Assembly: GCA_036426205.1 (NCBI GenBank)
Contig: CM071579.1
Coordinates: forward strand, 12,864,071-12,928,070
Length of the DNA stretch: 64,000 nt
Reading direction: 5' to 3'
Source: Ascaphus truei
Lineage: Eukaryota; Chordata; Amphibia; Anura; Ascaphidae
Of the stretch, positions 11,610-22,757 are shown piece after piece. A program made the position numbers and the translations under genes. Under the pieces are notes generated by a model that had not been told where the DNA came from, made no database searches, and saw only the letters and a program-made list of their open reading frames with translations. Numbering within the stretch: the first letter of the stretch is position 1; each line of letters begins with the position of its first letter.

Positions 11610-12150
11610 GCATGAATCAATTAAGCTTTAAGCTGTTCCTAAAAAAAATTCTGACCCATATTCACTAAACATTGTTTTAAAGCGTCTTGAATGGCCCATC
11701 ATGGGAATAGCTATATAGGTATCTCAAGGGAAATCCCTGTTTTAAAAACCATGGCCCATTTTGCTCTTAAAAGATTTGGAAGTTAAGCCACAGGTTGAGA
11801 CGGGTTGGTAGCAAGTCCTCCCAAATAGAGTTACGTAACCAGTGATAAGGCTGATCCTCTACTGATATGTTTATTTGTTTTAGTAGAAGCAAGTGAGAGA
11901 GATTTAAATCAGTTTGGTCGAATGTAGAATTTATCAAACGCTTATTCCACATTTTTTCAGTGCTAAAATATTTGGTTTTGCCCCTGTTTTAAATGTGTAA
12001 AATAAAAATGCTGAAAACTCAGAAAGATAAATCTGGCTCAATATTTGAATTACACGTAATATAATTAAGTAATGCTTCATTTTTTAGTCAACCGATTACT
12101 ACTGTACATTGTATCGAATGCCCTTGTTTCTAATACCAGCTGGTACATGT
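11610..12150. other. AT-rich DNA, no recognised gene
   Basis: ORFs are short and I see no recognisable coding or transposon signature here. Confidence 0.4.
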
Positions 12151-12159
12151 GTCATTATT

Positions 12160-12500
12160 GTCTAAGGGGGGGGGGTGGGGGTGGAGAGACAGAGTGCTAA
12201 TTTGCATGGAGAGAGACGGAGGGAGGACGGGAGTGGGAGAGGATGGAGGGGTAGAGGAGGAGTGGGGGGATGAGAGGGGGATGGGAGAGATGAGAGGGGG
12301 CTGGGAGAGGATGAGGAGGGGGGTGGGAGGTGGGAGGAGGATGAGGAGGGGGGTGGGAGAGGATGAGGAGGGGGTTGAGAGGATATGGGGAGGGGTGAGA
12401 GGGGATATGGGAGGGGAGAGAGGATATGGGGAGGGTGAGAGGATATGGGTGAGAGGGATTATGAGGGTGAGAGGATATGGGGAGGGTGAGAGGATATGGT
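12160..12500. repeat. GA/GGGGA-rich minisatellite
   Basis: Purine-only units such as GAGAGGATATGGGGAGGGTG and GGATGAGGAGGGGGGTGGGA repeat throughout. Long frames on both strands arise from this low complexity. Confidence 0.85.
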
Positions 12501-14935
12501 GGGTACTCGCTCCCGGGTCGTCCCCTCGGTGGGAGCTCCTGACCCAGCGTCCCGCGCCAGTCGAGCCCCAACGCCGGCCTCGGTGGCTGTGCGGCAGGAC
12601 GGCCCCCGCAATGGGGCCAGGCTCCTGTGGAGACCCTCTCGCCTCGTCGGGATTCGGGTCGGTTACGCGGGCTTTGTGAGGTTGAGAAGGTCCCCAGTAG
12701 GTCAGGGGGAGAGGAACGGGGAGCATTACGCCCCCGCGCCCAGGTCCGGGATCGAGTGGGGAGTGGAGGACCCTTTCCCGTAATTATTGCCTCACCCGTA
12801 CTCTCTCAGCACGTTTCGTTGGTATTGTCCTGTGGTGTCCCGCATCCGATTCAGTAGTGGCCGCCCCGACGGACGTCAGGAAGGCGGCGATCCCTCCTCA
12901 CCGAGGATCGTGGAGCCCTTCCGCATCGAGGATCCCGATCGCTGTGCGGAGACGGGATGAGGAAACTGCGACAGGAGGCCCTGGCATGGCAGCCCTGACA
13001 CCCGAAAGACCGACCCCTCGACCGCGGAGGCTGCTCTAACGTGAGTCCCTTTCGAGCGGATTCCGAGCTCCTGCCGTTCCCAACGACTCTGAACCGCCCA
13101 CGACTCCCCCTTTCAGACCGAGCGAATGACTCCAGGCACAACCAAGACGATGCAGACCACCGCGCTAGCCCGACGATTCTCGTCGGATCTGGAGGACAAC
13201 CTGGGCTCCCCTGCGGGAGGGATGGGAGAGGGGAGGAGGGTTTGACCGCATCCACGCCACTCGCGGGACTATACAAGGCCCAGGTACCGCCTGCGGAGGA
13301 GAGATCCCCCGTACGCGCCCTGAGGCACCCGGCAGAGGACTTCTCTGAGAAAGGACGCGGGCTCGGCCCGACCGGGCCCTGTGATGGGAGACGCTCCGTA
13401 CCCAGAGACAATGCGGACCAGGAGAGCTGCATCCAGGTCGTGCAAAGAGGAACGTTACGGCATCGATGGGACAGGGCCCCCTGCGGCGGCCTTTCAGCTC
13501 ATCTGACCCCCGGGCGACGCAACGCGCCCGGCCAGGAAAGCTCCCCGACCGGCCAGAGACCATGGAGCCGAATGAGGAAGGCGGATCCCCGAAGGATGCG
13601 GGCATGACCGCGAACACCTCGGATGAGGATGAGGACCTCACGATGGAGTCCCTTGCCCCCGAACCATCTGCCCCTCCCCAAACCCACCGGAACCGAGGAG
13701 GAATAGCCCTGTACGACCCCGATAGAGGACTCATCTCGCGCTGACGCGCACGCGATTGGCGGTCTAGAGCCAGGGCGGGTTGCTGGAGTACTTGGACCGA
13801 AAAGACGCCTTCTGAAGTACCTTTGAGAGGAGTACGGCGGCGCTCAGGAGCTAGCAGATGGAGGCTCTGCGGAGAGGAGACCTTGTAGCGCCCCCGCGAG
13901 GAGTGCGGGGCTCCTTTCCGCCGGAGGACGCGGTGCGACGCGAGGGATCCGGACTCAGAGCTACGACGCGTGTCTCTGGCAGAGTGGAGTCCCACCCGAG
14001 CGGAGGAGGGTCCCCGGAGAGGATGTAGGGAGCAGGCGTAAGACAGCGATGCAGTCCCAACGGTGGTAACGAGGCTAGATTTCTGTCGAGTAGAGAGACG
14101 ACCCGTCCTCTCAGGCAATCCACCGAGGAACCGAGAGGATCGAGGCAAGCAGATCGAGGCGCTACAACTGAGGACCCAATAACAGCCCCTGCCTCCGCGA
14201 GGACCGATGCTCGAATACACCCCCCACGCAAGCCATCAGATAGGGCTTAGTCGAGGAAAAGCTTTCGCCCCGATCCCCCGGAAGGCCAGGGCGGCATCTC
14301 GTGACACGATTTTAATGCCTACGTATCATATCCCCCCACTACCTACTTTCCTCCACGACGTTTCACCTTACCCCCCTGCTACGGGTCCCCTCAGAGACCG
14401 CTCGACCCGCCCTGACGCCTCCTTTACCTACTCCCTTCGAAACCGCCTTCCCACCCCCGTCGCCGCACATAACTCGTTCATCCCCCTTTCAACGTTAGCC
14501 GCGCGTCGGCACGCCCCCCTCCTTGGCCCCCCCGATCTTCCCTGAGCCCTCCTTTGGATTCCCCAAGCACCAGGGTAGACGTGACCCTCCTCCCCGACGT
14601 GCCACCCGCCCCAGGCTCCGCACCACTCTCCCTCTCTCTCCGTCCCCGCTTCCCCGCAAGCCGTCACTACTCCTCCGAGAGGGGCAGTCCTGAGTTCCCC
14701 CCCTTGTCATCCCTTTTCCATCTCACCGACTCCCCTTTGCACCCCGCGTAGGTCCCAGGTGAACCGGGCCATCGGGCAGCTTTCCCGCCACCTTCCTTGC
14801 GTAACCCCCGACAGCGCACGCTAATACCTGTACGCCCCCTGCGCAGCCCCCCCTCCTTTTCCGAGCGACCCCACCATGTTCTCGACCCTACACACACGGG
14901 ACTATGCATTTTCTCCCTATAGGGTCGAATTCGCA
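12500..14935. other. Unexplained CpG-rich block, possible transposon 5' region or CpG island
   Basis: About 2.4 kb is strongly GC- and CpG-rich, unlike its AT-rich neighbours. The first part (to about 14300) is mixed, with open frames on both strands of up to 351 residues, as expected by chance at this composition. The last 600 bp is pyrimidine-rich. Short candidate frames begin ATGACTCCAGGCACAACC near 13126 and ATGGAGCCGAATGAGGAAGG near 13561; the latter reads an acidic stretch. None matches a family I know. It could be the 5' part of a retrotransposon, a promoter island of an unseen gene, or a degraded element. I do not assign a function. Confidence 0.35.
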
Positions 14936-15331
14936 TCTCCTGTGCTCTTTTAATGGGGAGGGGATTGGGGGGAAGGGAGGGGATTTTAGGGGGTGGGGCC
15001 AGGTGTCCGGTACTGAACAGTTACTCTGTCCGGTTAAAAAATTAGAGATAATACCGGACATGTCTGTGCGAGGGGGGGGGGTGTTGTACTTGTATGTGTG
15101 CGTGGGTGGGGATATATGTATGTGGGCGTGGGGGGGGTATATGTATCATGTATGTGTGTGGGGGCGGGGACTGTATCTGGAGTGGATTACAGTATTTCCG
15201 GACTAGTAAACCAATCGTGGGATTTCCCCTGGAGAAGGGATTAGAGCGGGGCTGCTGCTGCTAGGGGGCTGGGCAGCTCCTCATGGGATGCTGCTCATGG
15301 TGCTATTGGGTGATTGGTTGGCTGCTCATGT

Positions 15332-16644
15332 TGTAATGGAACAGTAGGGGGTAACCGGCTCTTCAATAACGATCAAGCCCGGTTTTGGTTACCCCTGTTT
15401 ATGTATAAAGGGTCAAAGAGATTTAGCCAAGGTATTGTATGTATAAAAGTATTTGTGTGTTTTTCCCTTTCCGGGCGTGCAATCAAACGGGATTTCTTGC
15501 GCCTGAGTTTTAAGGGGGATTTTGCTTAGAAAGTGGTGTCAGAGTGGGCATATCAGGTCAGGAACCAGAGTTACCGGTTCCCTGATAATGTATCCGACAA
15601 TCAATGCCTGATTTCGGATACATGTATACACATTGCCCCGGCAATATCTTCCCTTAAAAAGTAACGCGATGTCACACTAGGGTACCCTGCTTGCAGATAG
15701 CTCAGGAAGGTGAATGAGAACAGGGAGAACAGGTATCCCTGTATCTGAGGGAATCCCTAGGATAAGGGGGGCACCCCAGTTAGTGCCCAGATATCCAAGA
15801 GCCTGTAGTGGGTTTGTGGGTTGTCCCAACCGAATATGAGGTACTCCAAATGTATGGCTGTAATAAAGTATGACATGGTTTTTACATTTACTATAAGGCT
15901 CCAGAGATGAAGGAGATGGGATGTGTGTGCGGGGGTGCTATGTGTTATGTGGACACGGGCAGGTGGAGTACTGGGTCCGTAGAACAGAGACCCACTGTGG
16001 GGGGAACCTTTGGTGTGCTAGGCACAGTGGTGCTGCCAGCAGGAGGCAATGGGCTGGCTAAGGATAAGATGGCGATCGTAGGTGCTTTTCCTATGGCCAG
16101 AAAATATGTCCCGCCCACGGGGGTGTCCAGAGCCGGTTCAACAGTCCCTGCCTCTGACATAATCAGCCAGATGAGCCCGGCTCTGATTGGCTGGTGGGAA
16201 TGTTCCCACGATCTGAGTCGCTGAAAGACTCTGTCATGTGAAACAGGGGCTGCTGCAGATAGCTTTGGGGCTCTCTCAGTCTTTTCAGACTTATAGATAG
16301 TCGAGCTAGTCCAGTGAAGCGCCGGTAAGGTTCCCTGGGGCATTGCGTGCCAGGGTATTCCTAACGCTAGAGAGGAATGGTTCTGAGGCATACGGTTATG
16401 TTCCAGGCTTTTCCAGTGACCTGGAGTGAACAAGGTGAGCCTTGCTGATGAAGCACGTGCCTTGCAACTAGGAAAGTCTAATCCTCAAACCCCAGGACCC
16501 CGTAAGAGTGCATATTCTTTGTATTTCGTATTTCTGTGTGTTCCGAGGTCTCATCCAAATAAAACTCATTTATGTTCATTCTTGTTTTGCCTTGTGAACG
16601 ATCCCTTAAAGAAAATGGTGTTAAAAGCCCTGGGCTACCATTGA
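15332..16644 (+). mobile_element. Solo LTR (family C), about 1.3 kb, nested in hAT element
   Basis: The insert begins TGTAATGG and ends CCATTGA, flanked by CATGT at 15327-15331 and 16645-16649. The hAT sequence continues across it. If the boundary is moved by two bases the end reads TGACA, so a TG...CA LTR is also possible. Inside are a TATA-like TATAAAA at 15442-15448 and a polyadenylation signal AATAAA at 16558-16563 followed by T-rich sequence, consistent with a plus-strand LTR. No internal gag/pol is present, so this is a solo LTR. Open frames of 100-160 residues inside show no domain. The superfamily is not determined. Confidence 0.6.
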
Positions 16645-16779
16645 CATGTGTTAATGCACAGCCAATCAGGAGGAGGTGGTGCAGGAGCCAAAGAGCGGAC
16701 GAAAAAGCGTAGACCAGAGAGAGGTGAGGTTGTGTCCTGTGTGTTGTCCCAGTGTGCTGTGTGTCCTGTGTGATTTATT

Positions 16780-16865
16780 CGATGTCCTGGTGTGTGTGTG
16801 TATTGTACTAATAATTTGTTTGTGTGTGTGTGTGTGGTGTGTGTGTGTGTGTGTGGGGGTGTTTT
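16780..16865. repeat. TG microsatellite
   Basis: Runs of TG interrupted by TAT and GG lie within the right part of the split hAT element. Confidence 0.85.
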
Positions 16866-18059
16866 TCTTGCAGTTCTGTGGGGGGTCTAATGACAGGGGG
16901 GTGAGAGAGGATGAAGGTTTTAGGGGTGGGGTGAGAGAGGATGAAGGGTGAGGGGGGTGCGGGAGACGATAAGGGGGAGAGGAGAGGATGAGGAGGGGTT
17001 GCAACAATCTGGAATTGTGGGAGGAGCAGTAAGATCAGTATTGCTCGCCATGTACAGTATGACTGCAGGTCATTTATTATATAAATTATCTGACCATTAC
17101 GTAATTTTTTCTAAATTTACCCAAGCGTGCACCGATTTGCATCATGTGCACTATTTCATATTCTATTTCCTTTAAAAAAATCCTCAGAAGAGCGCTCCAT
17201 TCAAGACCCTTCCCCAGATTTTTTACGAAAGAGAATAAATTGAAGCAAATCGGTGCATGCTTGGAGTGAAATTTAGAAAAAAATTCGTAACAGTCAGGTC
17301 ATTTATAAATAACATTTCCCCACCAACGATTCTCGCGTTCGCACCTTCACCATTGTGTCCAGTATTTTTGGACAAGTCACCTGGCAACCTATATGGGGAC
17401 GGTGGAGAGGATATGGGGAGCGAGAGGTGTGTGTGAGTAGGATGAGGAGGGCGGTGTGAGATGATATGGGGTGGGTGAGAGGAGGGGGTATGATGAGTAA
17501 GGGGGATGATAAGGAGGGAGGGCAAGACAGATAAAAAAAAATTGCAGTCAGTAGTATCTCATACTACTACACTTTTTAATGGGTAAATGTTGAAAATCTG
17601 CAAGTATTTTTAGTTTATATTCACAATTTATATTTGTATAGCTGAGAGCCCCGGCGTTGACCGGGATGGTTGTGGTTGGGGTGTTGGCATTTGGGTGGGG
17701 AGGCGCAGCGGCCCATGTTCGGTGGTAGTAGCGGTTGTGGGTGTCTGATGGTTGATGTATCGGTCGTGGATTGGGGGGGTTTGGTGGGATGTGGGTGGTG
17801 CGGATGGGGTCGTGCCAGAGGGGGAGGTGCAAAGGTGCGATGTGGTGGGTGCTGATGGGGGTGGAGAAATGGCGGGGAGCCGAGAATGCCAGTGTGCTGG
17901 GGGGGATGGAGACCGGGTTGTGTGATGTGGTGGTTGCGGGGATATGTGGGGTAGTGTGTTTAATGTTTGTGTGGATACATTGTATGTTGGTGTGTTGTGT
18001 GTGTGTGTTATGTGTGTGTGTGTGTTTACATGTGTGTGTGTGTATACATGTGTGTGGTA

Positions 18060-18895
18060 TGTATAAGGGGGGAGGAGGGGGGAGGGGGGGGAGGAGGGGG
18101 GAAGGTGGTGGGGAGGAGGGGGGAAGGGTGGGAAGGGGGGAGGTGGGGGTGAGGTTGGTGGAGAGGTGGTGTGGGAAGGAGGGCTGGGGGTTGGTGGGGA
18201 AGGAGGGTGTTGAAGTGGGGGGGGGTGGTGGGAAGGGGGGAGGGAGGTGGTGGTGGTGGGAGGGGGGGAGTGGTGCTGGGGCGAAGGGGGGGAGGTGCGA
18301 GGGGAGATGAGGGGGTGGGGGGGAGGGGTGTGAAGGGGGGTGGAGGGAGGTTGAGGGGGGAGTGGAGGGGAGGTGGGGGGTGGAAGGGAGGTGAAGGGGG
18401 GGGTGGTGGGGAGAGGTGAAGGGGGGGTGGAGGGGAGGTGCAAGGGGGTGGAGGGGAGGGAGGGGGAGGTGGAGGGGGGAAGGGAGGTGATAGGGGGGGT
18501 GGAGGAGGGAGGTGAAGGGGGTGGGGGTGGAGGGGAGGTGAAGGGGGGGTGGAGGGGAGGAAGGGTGGTGGGGGGTGAGGGGAGGTAAGGAGGGGGTGGA
18601 GAAGGGGGTGTGGAAGGGGAGGTGAAAGGGGGGGGTGGAGGGGAGGTAAAGGGGGGGTGGAGGGGAGGTGAATGGGGGGGTGGAGGGGAGGTGAAGGGGG
18701 GGGTGGAGGGGAGGTGGAGAGGTGAGGGGTGGGGGGAGGGGTGGTGAGGGAGGGGTGGGGGGGGAGGGGGGGTGAGGGGGTGGAAGGGGGGGGGTGAGAG
18801 GGGAGGTGAAGGGTGATGGGGTGGTGGAGGAGAGGTGAAGGGGGAATAGTGTGGGGTGGGGTGAGGGGAGGTGAAGGGGGGGGGGGAGGGGAGGT
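18060..18895. repeat. GGGGAGGTGAAGGGGGGGTGGA minisatellite, strongly G-strand biased
   Basis: More than 800 bp is almost free of C on the plus strand, built of GGAGGGGAGGTGAAGGGGGG-type units of variable length. It is part of the minus-strand Helitron's interior and explains the long proline/serine/histidine frames on the minus strand. Confidence 0.9.
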
Positions 18896-18899
18896 GTTG

Positions 18900-19310
18900 A
18901 AGGCCGCTCACTCACCGCCGGCCGCCTACCTCAGCCGTCGGCGACTCCCTCAGCCGTCCGGGGCCGCTACCTTCAGCCGGTACCGCCGCTCCACGTGGAT
19001 GCTGAGGCGGGAGGCAGCTTCTTGGTGTGGCCGCTCCCCAGCTGTGTCCGGGCACTCGCTCCTCCGCTGCCGTAGCGGGCGGCGGGGGGGGGGAGGGGGT
19101 GGAGGGGAGGTGAAGGGGGGGTGAGTGGAGGTGTAGGGGAGGTGGAAGGGGGTGGGGGGGGTGAAGGGGGTGGGAGGGGAGGTGAAGGGCGCTCACTCAC
19201 CCGTCCGGAAGGTCCCACGTGGACTTGAGGCGGGAAGCAGCTTGTTGTGGCCGTCCCCCGCTGTGTCCGGGGCAATCGCTCCCCGCTGGACTGTAGCGGG
19301 CGCGGGGGGA
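18900..19310. repeat. Duplicated GC-rich segment within Helitron
   Basis: Two related segments, at about 18903-19085 and 19187-19300, share CGCTCACTCACC, CCACGTGGA, GAGGCGGGA, GCAGCTT and CGCTGTAGCGGGC-like blocks. They are separated by a G-rich minisatellite. The duplication is imperfect and was probably generated within the element. Confidence 0.7.
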
Positions 19311-19487
19311 GGAGGGGGGGGGGGTGAAGCGCGGGAGACAAAAGGGGGGAGACAGGGGAGAGGAGGTGGGTGCGGCGCGGGTGTGGAGACGATGTTCGGG
19401 GAGGAAGAGGAGGGCGAGGTCGGGGACCGGTGGGTATGTGGCCCCACCCCCGGGTGATAAATGCGGCTAATGTACACCCCCCCCCCC

Positions 19488-19660
19488 TACTGTGTGTGTG
19501 TGTGTGTGTCCCTGTGTGTGTGTGTGTGTCCCTGTGTGTGTGTGTCCGTGTGTGTGTGTCCCTGTGTGTGTCCCTGTGTGTGTCCCTGTGTGTGTCCCTG
19601 TGTGTGTCCCTGTGTGTGTCCCTGTGTGTTTCCCTGTGTGTGTCCCTGTGTGTGTCCCTG
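19488..19660. repeat. TGTGTGTGTCCC microsatellite
   Basis: CCCTGTGTGTGT units repeat over about 170 bp at the 5' side of the minus-strand Helitron. The resulting cysteine/valine and threonine/histidine frames are not genes. Confidence 0.9.
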
Positions 19661-19819
19661 TGTCCTTTGGCCCGTCACTCCGCCTCAGGCCAATGAGAGG
19701 TGTGCGGGGGCGGGCCAAGGGACCAATCAGGTTTCCCCTAGGGACACCGGACATCCAGGCAGGCAGGCAGGCATGCATGCATGCATACAGTGCTTTCACT
19801 AATATAGTATAAGATACCG

Positions 19820-20450
19820 ATGAATAAAGTTTCTTTTTTTTTTTTTTCTACATCATTTGGATTACATCAGGGCAGGGGGGCCCCGGAATAATATCACGGA
19901 CGAAAATGGGGGCGCGATGTTAAACGTTTGCTCAGGAACCTGTTGTGGGTTAGGCTGGGAAACATACAAATGTATATTACAAAAGCGGTATTTGTCAATT
20001 AAAACATGCAATGCCATCATAAAACATACATTCTTATAAACTCGCTATTTGTTACCCAAGTGTATTTATGAATGCGTTTGTTCCATCTAGATGCATAAAT
20101 AAAAAAAAGTACATAAATCATTTAAGGCAATTATGTATTCACCATAAATAATTTTCTCATTCGCTGCCTCTATATGATAATAATGGATGGCTGACCCCAA
20201 TTCAAAATAGAATAACAAAAAAACAGGGAAATGAACGAGCAGCATATATTGCCAGATTCAATGCAAGCGAACAATTTTAAAATAACTTTGTCTCATACGG
20301 AGGTTTAAATGTGAAGTGCTATGGCAGCACGAGCCGAAAGATAGGAGAAATGTAAGAGATAATACATAATAGTACATTTCCAGTGAATGAAACGACAAAT
20401 GCATCCATGCTTATTTCTCATTGGGAACCCACCATATTGTCTCAGCTACT
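19820..20450. other. No recognised gene
   Basis: Apart from a T-run near 19834, this is ordinary AT-rich sequence without conserved motifs. Confidence 0.4.
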
Positions 20451-20453
20451 GAC

Positions 20454-20500
20454 AGGGTGTAGGGTGTAGGGTGTAGGGTATAGGGTGTAGGGTGTAGGTG
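20454..20500. repeat. Telomere-like GTGTAGG heptamer repeat
   Basis: The heptamer AGGGTGT repeats about six times, with one TATAGGG variant. It resembles a degenerate form of the vertebrate TTAGGG telomere repeat but is too short and too divergent to show a telomeric origin. Confidence 0.85.
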
Positions 20501-20704
20501 TAACCCCCGCCCACCCCCATTCGGAGCAGGTTTACCCTGTTCCCAGTCTTGTCTCATTTCTACAGCCTCACTTTCAGTGACATCACTGCAGTTGGGTGTG
20601 AGTACAGTTTGCACGCTCATTTTTTCTGAAGCAAAATATGGTTCCATCTCTTCTCATTTCAAAGCGTTCACGTTTTACATGATGTTTCTATAGTTTAAGT
20701 ATTA

Positions 20705-20835
20705 GGGGGGCCATATTTCCTAAGCGGCGTTATGTCATTTAACACCTTCCAGACCATTGGAATGTATGGGCAGTAGGGTGTCTTCTGGTGCTGGAATCTG
20801 TGTTACGGCATAGCACTGCTTAGTAAATATGGCTC
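20705..20835. mobile_element. 131-bp Harbinger-like MITE
   Basis: The left end GGCCATATTTCCTAAGCGGC pairs with the right end GCACTGCTTAGTAAATATGG. TTA flanks the element at 20702-20704 and 20836-20838. The interior is also partly palindromic. There is no coding capacity. TIRs and a 3-bp TTA duplication fit PIF/Harbinger. Confidence 0.7.
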
Positions 20836-21106
20836 TTAATGGCACCATGATCTCACATTCTGAAAGGGTAGCAGGGAAAAAGGTTAATTAGTGATTAGTG
20901 GACGGTGTCCATCTGTCCATGCAGTGTTTGCACTGGGTAGGGAATAAGGCAGGTGGTGGAGATTAACTAGAATCTCTTCAAAGTGCAGGTCTCCTCAAAG
21001 ACCGAGATGCAGAGCTCTGCTCACATGTTCATAATGAAGTTGTCCATTTAATGTGACAGCTGAGAACAGAGGAATAACAACGTTTCAGGTCCCATATGGG
21101 AGAAGG

Positions 21107-21345
21107 AGCGGCTCAGTGAGTAAAGACACCGACTCTGGCACTGAGTTTAGAGCAGAGGAACTTGGTTCAATTCCTGGTATCAGCTCCTTGTGACCTTGTT
21201 GCTTTATCTCCCAGTGCCTCAGACACCAAAAACATAGATTGTAAGCTCTATGGGGCAGGGACCTGTGCCTGCAAAATGTCTCTGTAAAGCGCTATGTAAA
21301 GCTAGCAGTGCTATACAAGAACATGCTATTATTATTATATTATAT
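21107..21345 (+). mobile_element. tRNA-derived SINE with L2-like tail
   Basis: This is the best preserved copy. An A-box-like CGGCTCAGTGAG is followed by the B-box-like GGTTCAATTCC at 21164-21174. The body CAGCTCCTTGTGACCTTGTT and ATTGTAAGCTCTATGGGGCA comes next, and the 3' end is an ATT repeat. It is the same family as the copy at 5.03-5.33 kb. Confidence 0.85.
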
Positions 21346-21349
21346 GGAC

Positions 21350-22010
21350 CGTTCATCAGTTGTGTTGGCTGCACAAGCAGGATCCTTCTCCTCGCCTGAG
21401 GCTGTTTCACCGCACTTTGGAATTGATTATCTAGAATTGCCTGCAAACATGTCAAGAGACTTCTTGGGTAGGATAAAGGAGGGATTACGAGATAACGGTG
21501 GAGGCCCCAGACAATCACTGTGAGGGTCTGGTTTTAAAAAGTGATCTAGTGAAGGTGTGTGTTGGGAATTAGGGGGTGAAACAGTTCTATCTTTAAATTT
21601 AACCACAATAATGCTTAATTTTAAGAATAACACAGAAGCAAATATAACGTGCCATCTGCTTATTCATGCTAATATTTTTAGTATTGTAACTGTAGTTAGT
21701 ATCGACGTGCTAGTGATCCGTCGCTTAATAACACGCGAGTAAGGGTAACGTGCAATAGAAAGTGGTAAGTTCTTATTTACAGAAAGTGGGGTGATTCAAT
21801 GTTTTAGAACTACTTTAATGCACACCTGTTTCCTCCACATGATCAGATAGGAATGAAAGTGTGGGGTTTGTCGAAATCATTGCACAGAATAAATAGTTTA
21901 TCCTCCTCTTGCTCCTCCGTGTAGGTTTTTTGTATCCATATCATTGCCCGGGGGTGGAAGACAAATAAATAAAAATCATAAATAAATCAATTTTTTTGTA
22001 ACAAAAAAAA
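21350..22010. other. No recognised gene
   Basis: ORFs are below 75 residues and no conserved domain or transposon end was recognised. Confidence 0.4.
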
Positions 22011-22029
22011 GATTTATTTAACACCCCTC

Positions 22030-22200
22030 CTGCCCCCCAACTCCACTTTGTATACTAATTCAGTTGCTGTTAGGGTTAGTGTTGGTTGTGCCTGGAGCAA
22101 GGGTGAACTAACGTGCCCAAGATCATATGGGGTTGTCGACACTGGAATATGAACCAGACTCACCGCCATTAAAGACAGATCACCTTCCCCACTGAAGGCA
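22030..22200 (-). mobile_element. Highly diverged SINE fragment
   Basis: The segment reading TGCCCAAGATCATATGGGGT, then CGACACTGGAATATGAACCAG, resembles the reverse complement of the SINE body but with many substitutions and a missing head. It is likely an old copy of the same family. Confidence 0.4.
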
Positions 22201-22757
22201 TCAGCTTTCCGCACTGAGAAAACGGTCAAGGAAACAATTAAATAACATTCACCACACATTGAATTGTAAATCAGCTTGAAAGAGATGATGGGAGAAACAA
22301 TTAGAGCCTAAATACAGGCTTTAGCTATTTGAAGAGTTGACAGTGTGAAGGAGTTGGGAAGGTCTGGTTGAGGTATGAGATATTACGCATCCCGAATGGA
22401 GACAATTGGCAATACCACACAGGCTGATGATGAACTGTAAGAGAGCAGACAATGGCATCTGGAAAGATCATTATCTCTTATTATCTAAGGGACTGTTCCT
22501 GTCTCACTGGCTCCTAAATTTATGACAGTGTTGAGAATAGAAGTTCCATACATAGCGCAAATTAAAAAATGTTACACGCGGATTTATCTATTCTCTCTAA
22601 CGCGTTTGTTTAACCCAATGCTCAACAATGCACTGAGGGACCTGCTGCCTCTGAACAGATTTCAATACAAGATTTTCAGCATTACTTGTGTAGCCATTTA
22701 TCCTCTTGGATACTTATCTGTCCTGCCTAACTCATAAACCCTGGTACCAGTGCAGGA

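Larger units (their letters stand above)
14987..17391. mobile_element. hAT-like element interrupted by a solo LTR
   Basis: The left part (14987-15331) matches the start of the complete hAT-type MITE at 40.8 kb: CCAGGTGTCCGGTACTGAAC, then AGAGATAATACCGGACATG and GGGCTGGGCAGCTCCTC. The right part (16650-17391) matches its end: GCCAATCAGGAGG, CAGGAGCC, AGACCAGAGAGAGGTG, then CCAGTATTTTTGGACAAGTC and CACCTGGCAACCTA. Between them lies a 1.3 kb LTR flanked by CATGT. TG repeats and G-rich tracts have expanded inside both parts. The outer 8-bp target duplication is not recognisable. Confidence 0.65.
17638..19814 (-). mobile_element. Non-autonomous Helitron, minus strand
   Basis: On the minus strand the element starts TCTTATACTATATTAGTGAA directly after an A. 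It contains GATTGGTCCCTTGGCC and CTCATTGGCC, then CA-rich microsatellite (ACACACAGGG units), and GC- and CT-rich DNA. It ends with a GC hairpin (CCCGG-TCAACG-CCGGG) followed by GCTCTCAGCTAT. TC at the 5' end, a hairpin about 10 nt from a CTRR-like end and A/T insertion context are Helitron hallmarks; here the last base departs from CTRR. The layout parallels the plus-strand element at 35.4-36.8 kb. No Rep/helicase is encoded. Proline-rich frames of up to 455 residues are translations of CT-rich repeats, not genes. Confidence 0.65.

Noticed and set aside
13165..14220. 351-residue minus-strand ORF in the CpG-rich block
   Set aside because: GC-rich DNA has few stops. Composition is serine/arginine-rich without motifs, and overlapping frames on the other strand are equally long.
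17548..18915. 455- and 427-residue minus-strand open frames
   Set aside because: They are translations of a CT-rich minisatellite (proline, serine, histidine, leucine) inside a Helitron, with no domain and parallel open frames.
20454..20500. CRISPR-like or telomeric array
   Set aside because: Units are contiguous heptamers with no spacers and too few for a telomere; CRISPR arrays are also not expected in this vertebrate-type DNA.
22420..22445. CTGATGATGAACTG as a further hammerhead core
   Set aside because: CTGATGA is present but no helix II/GAAA follows, and there is no helix I complement.
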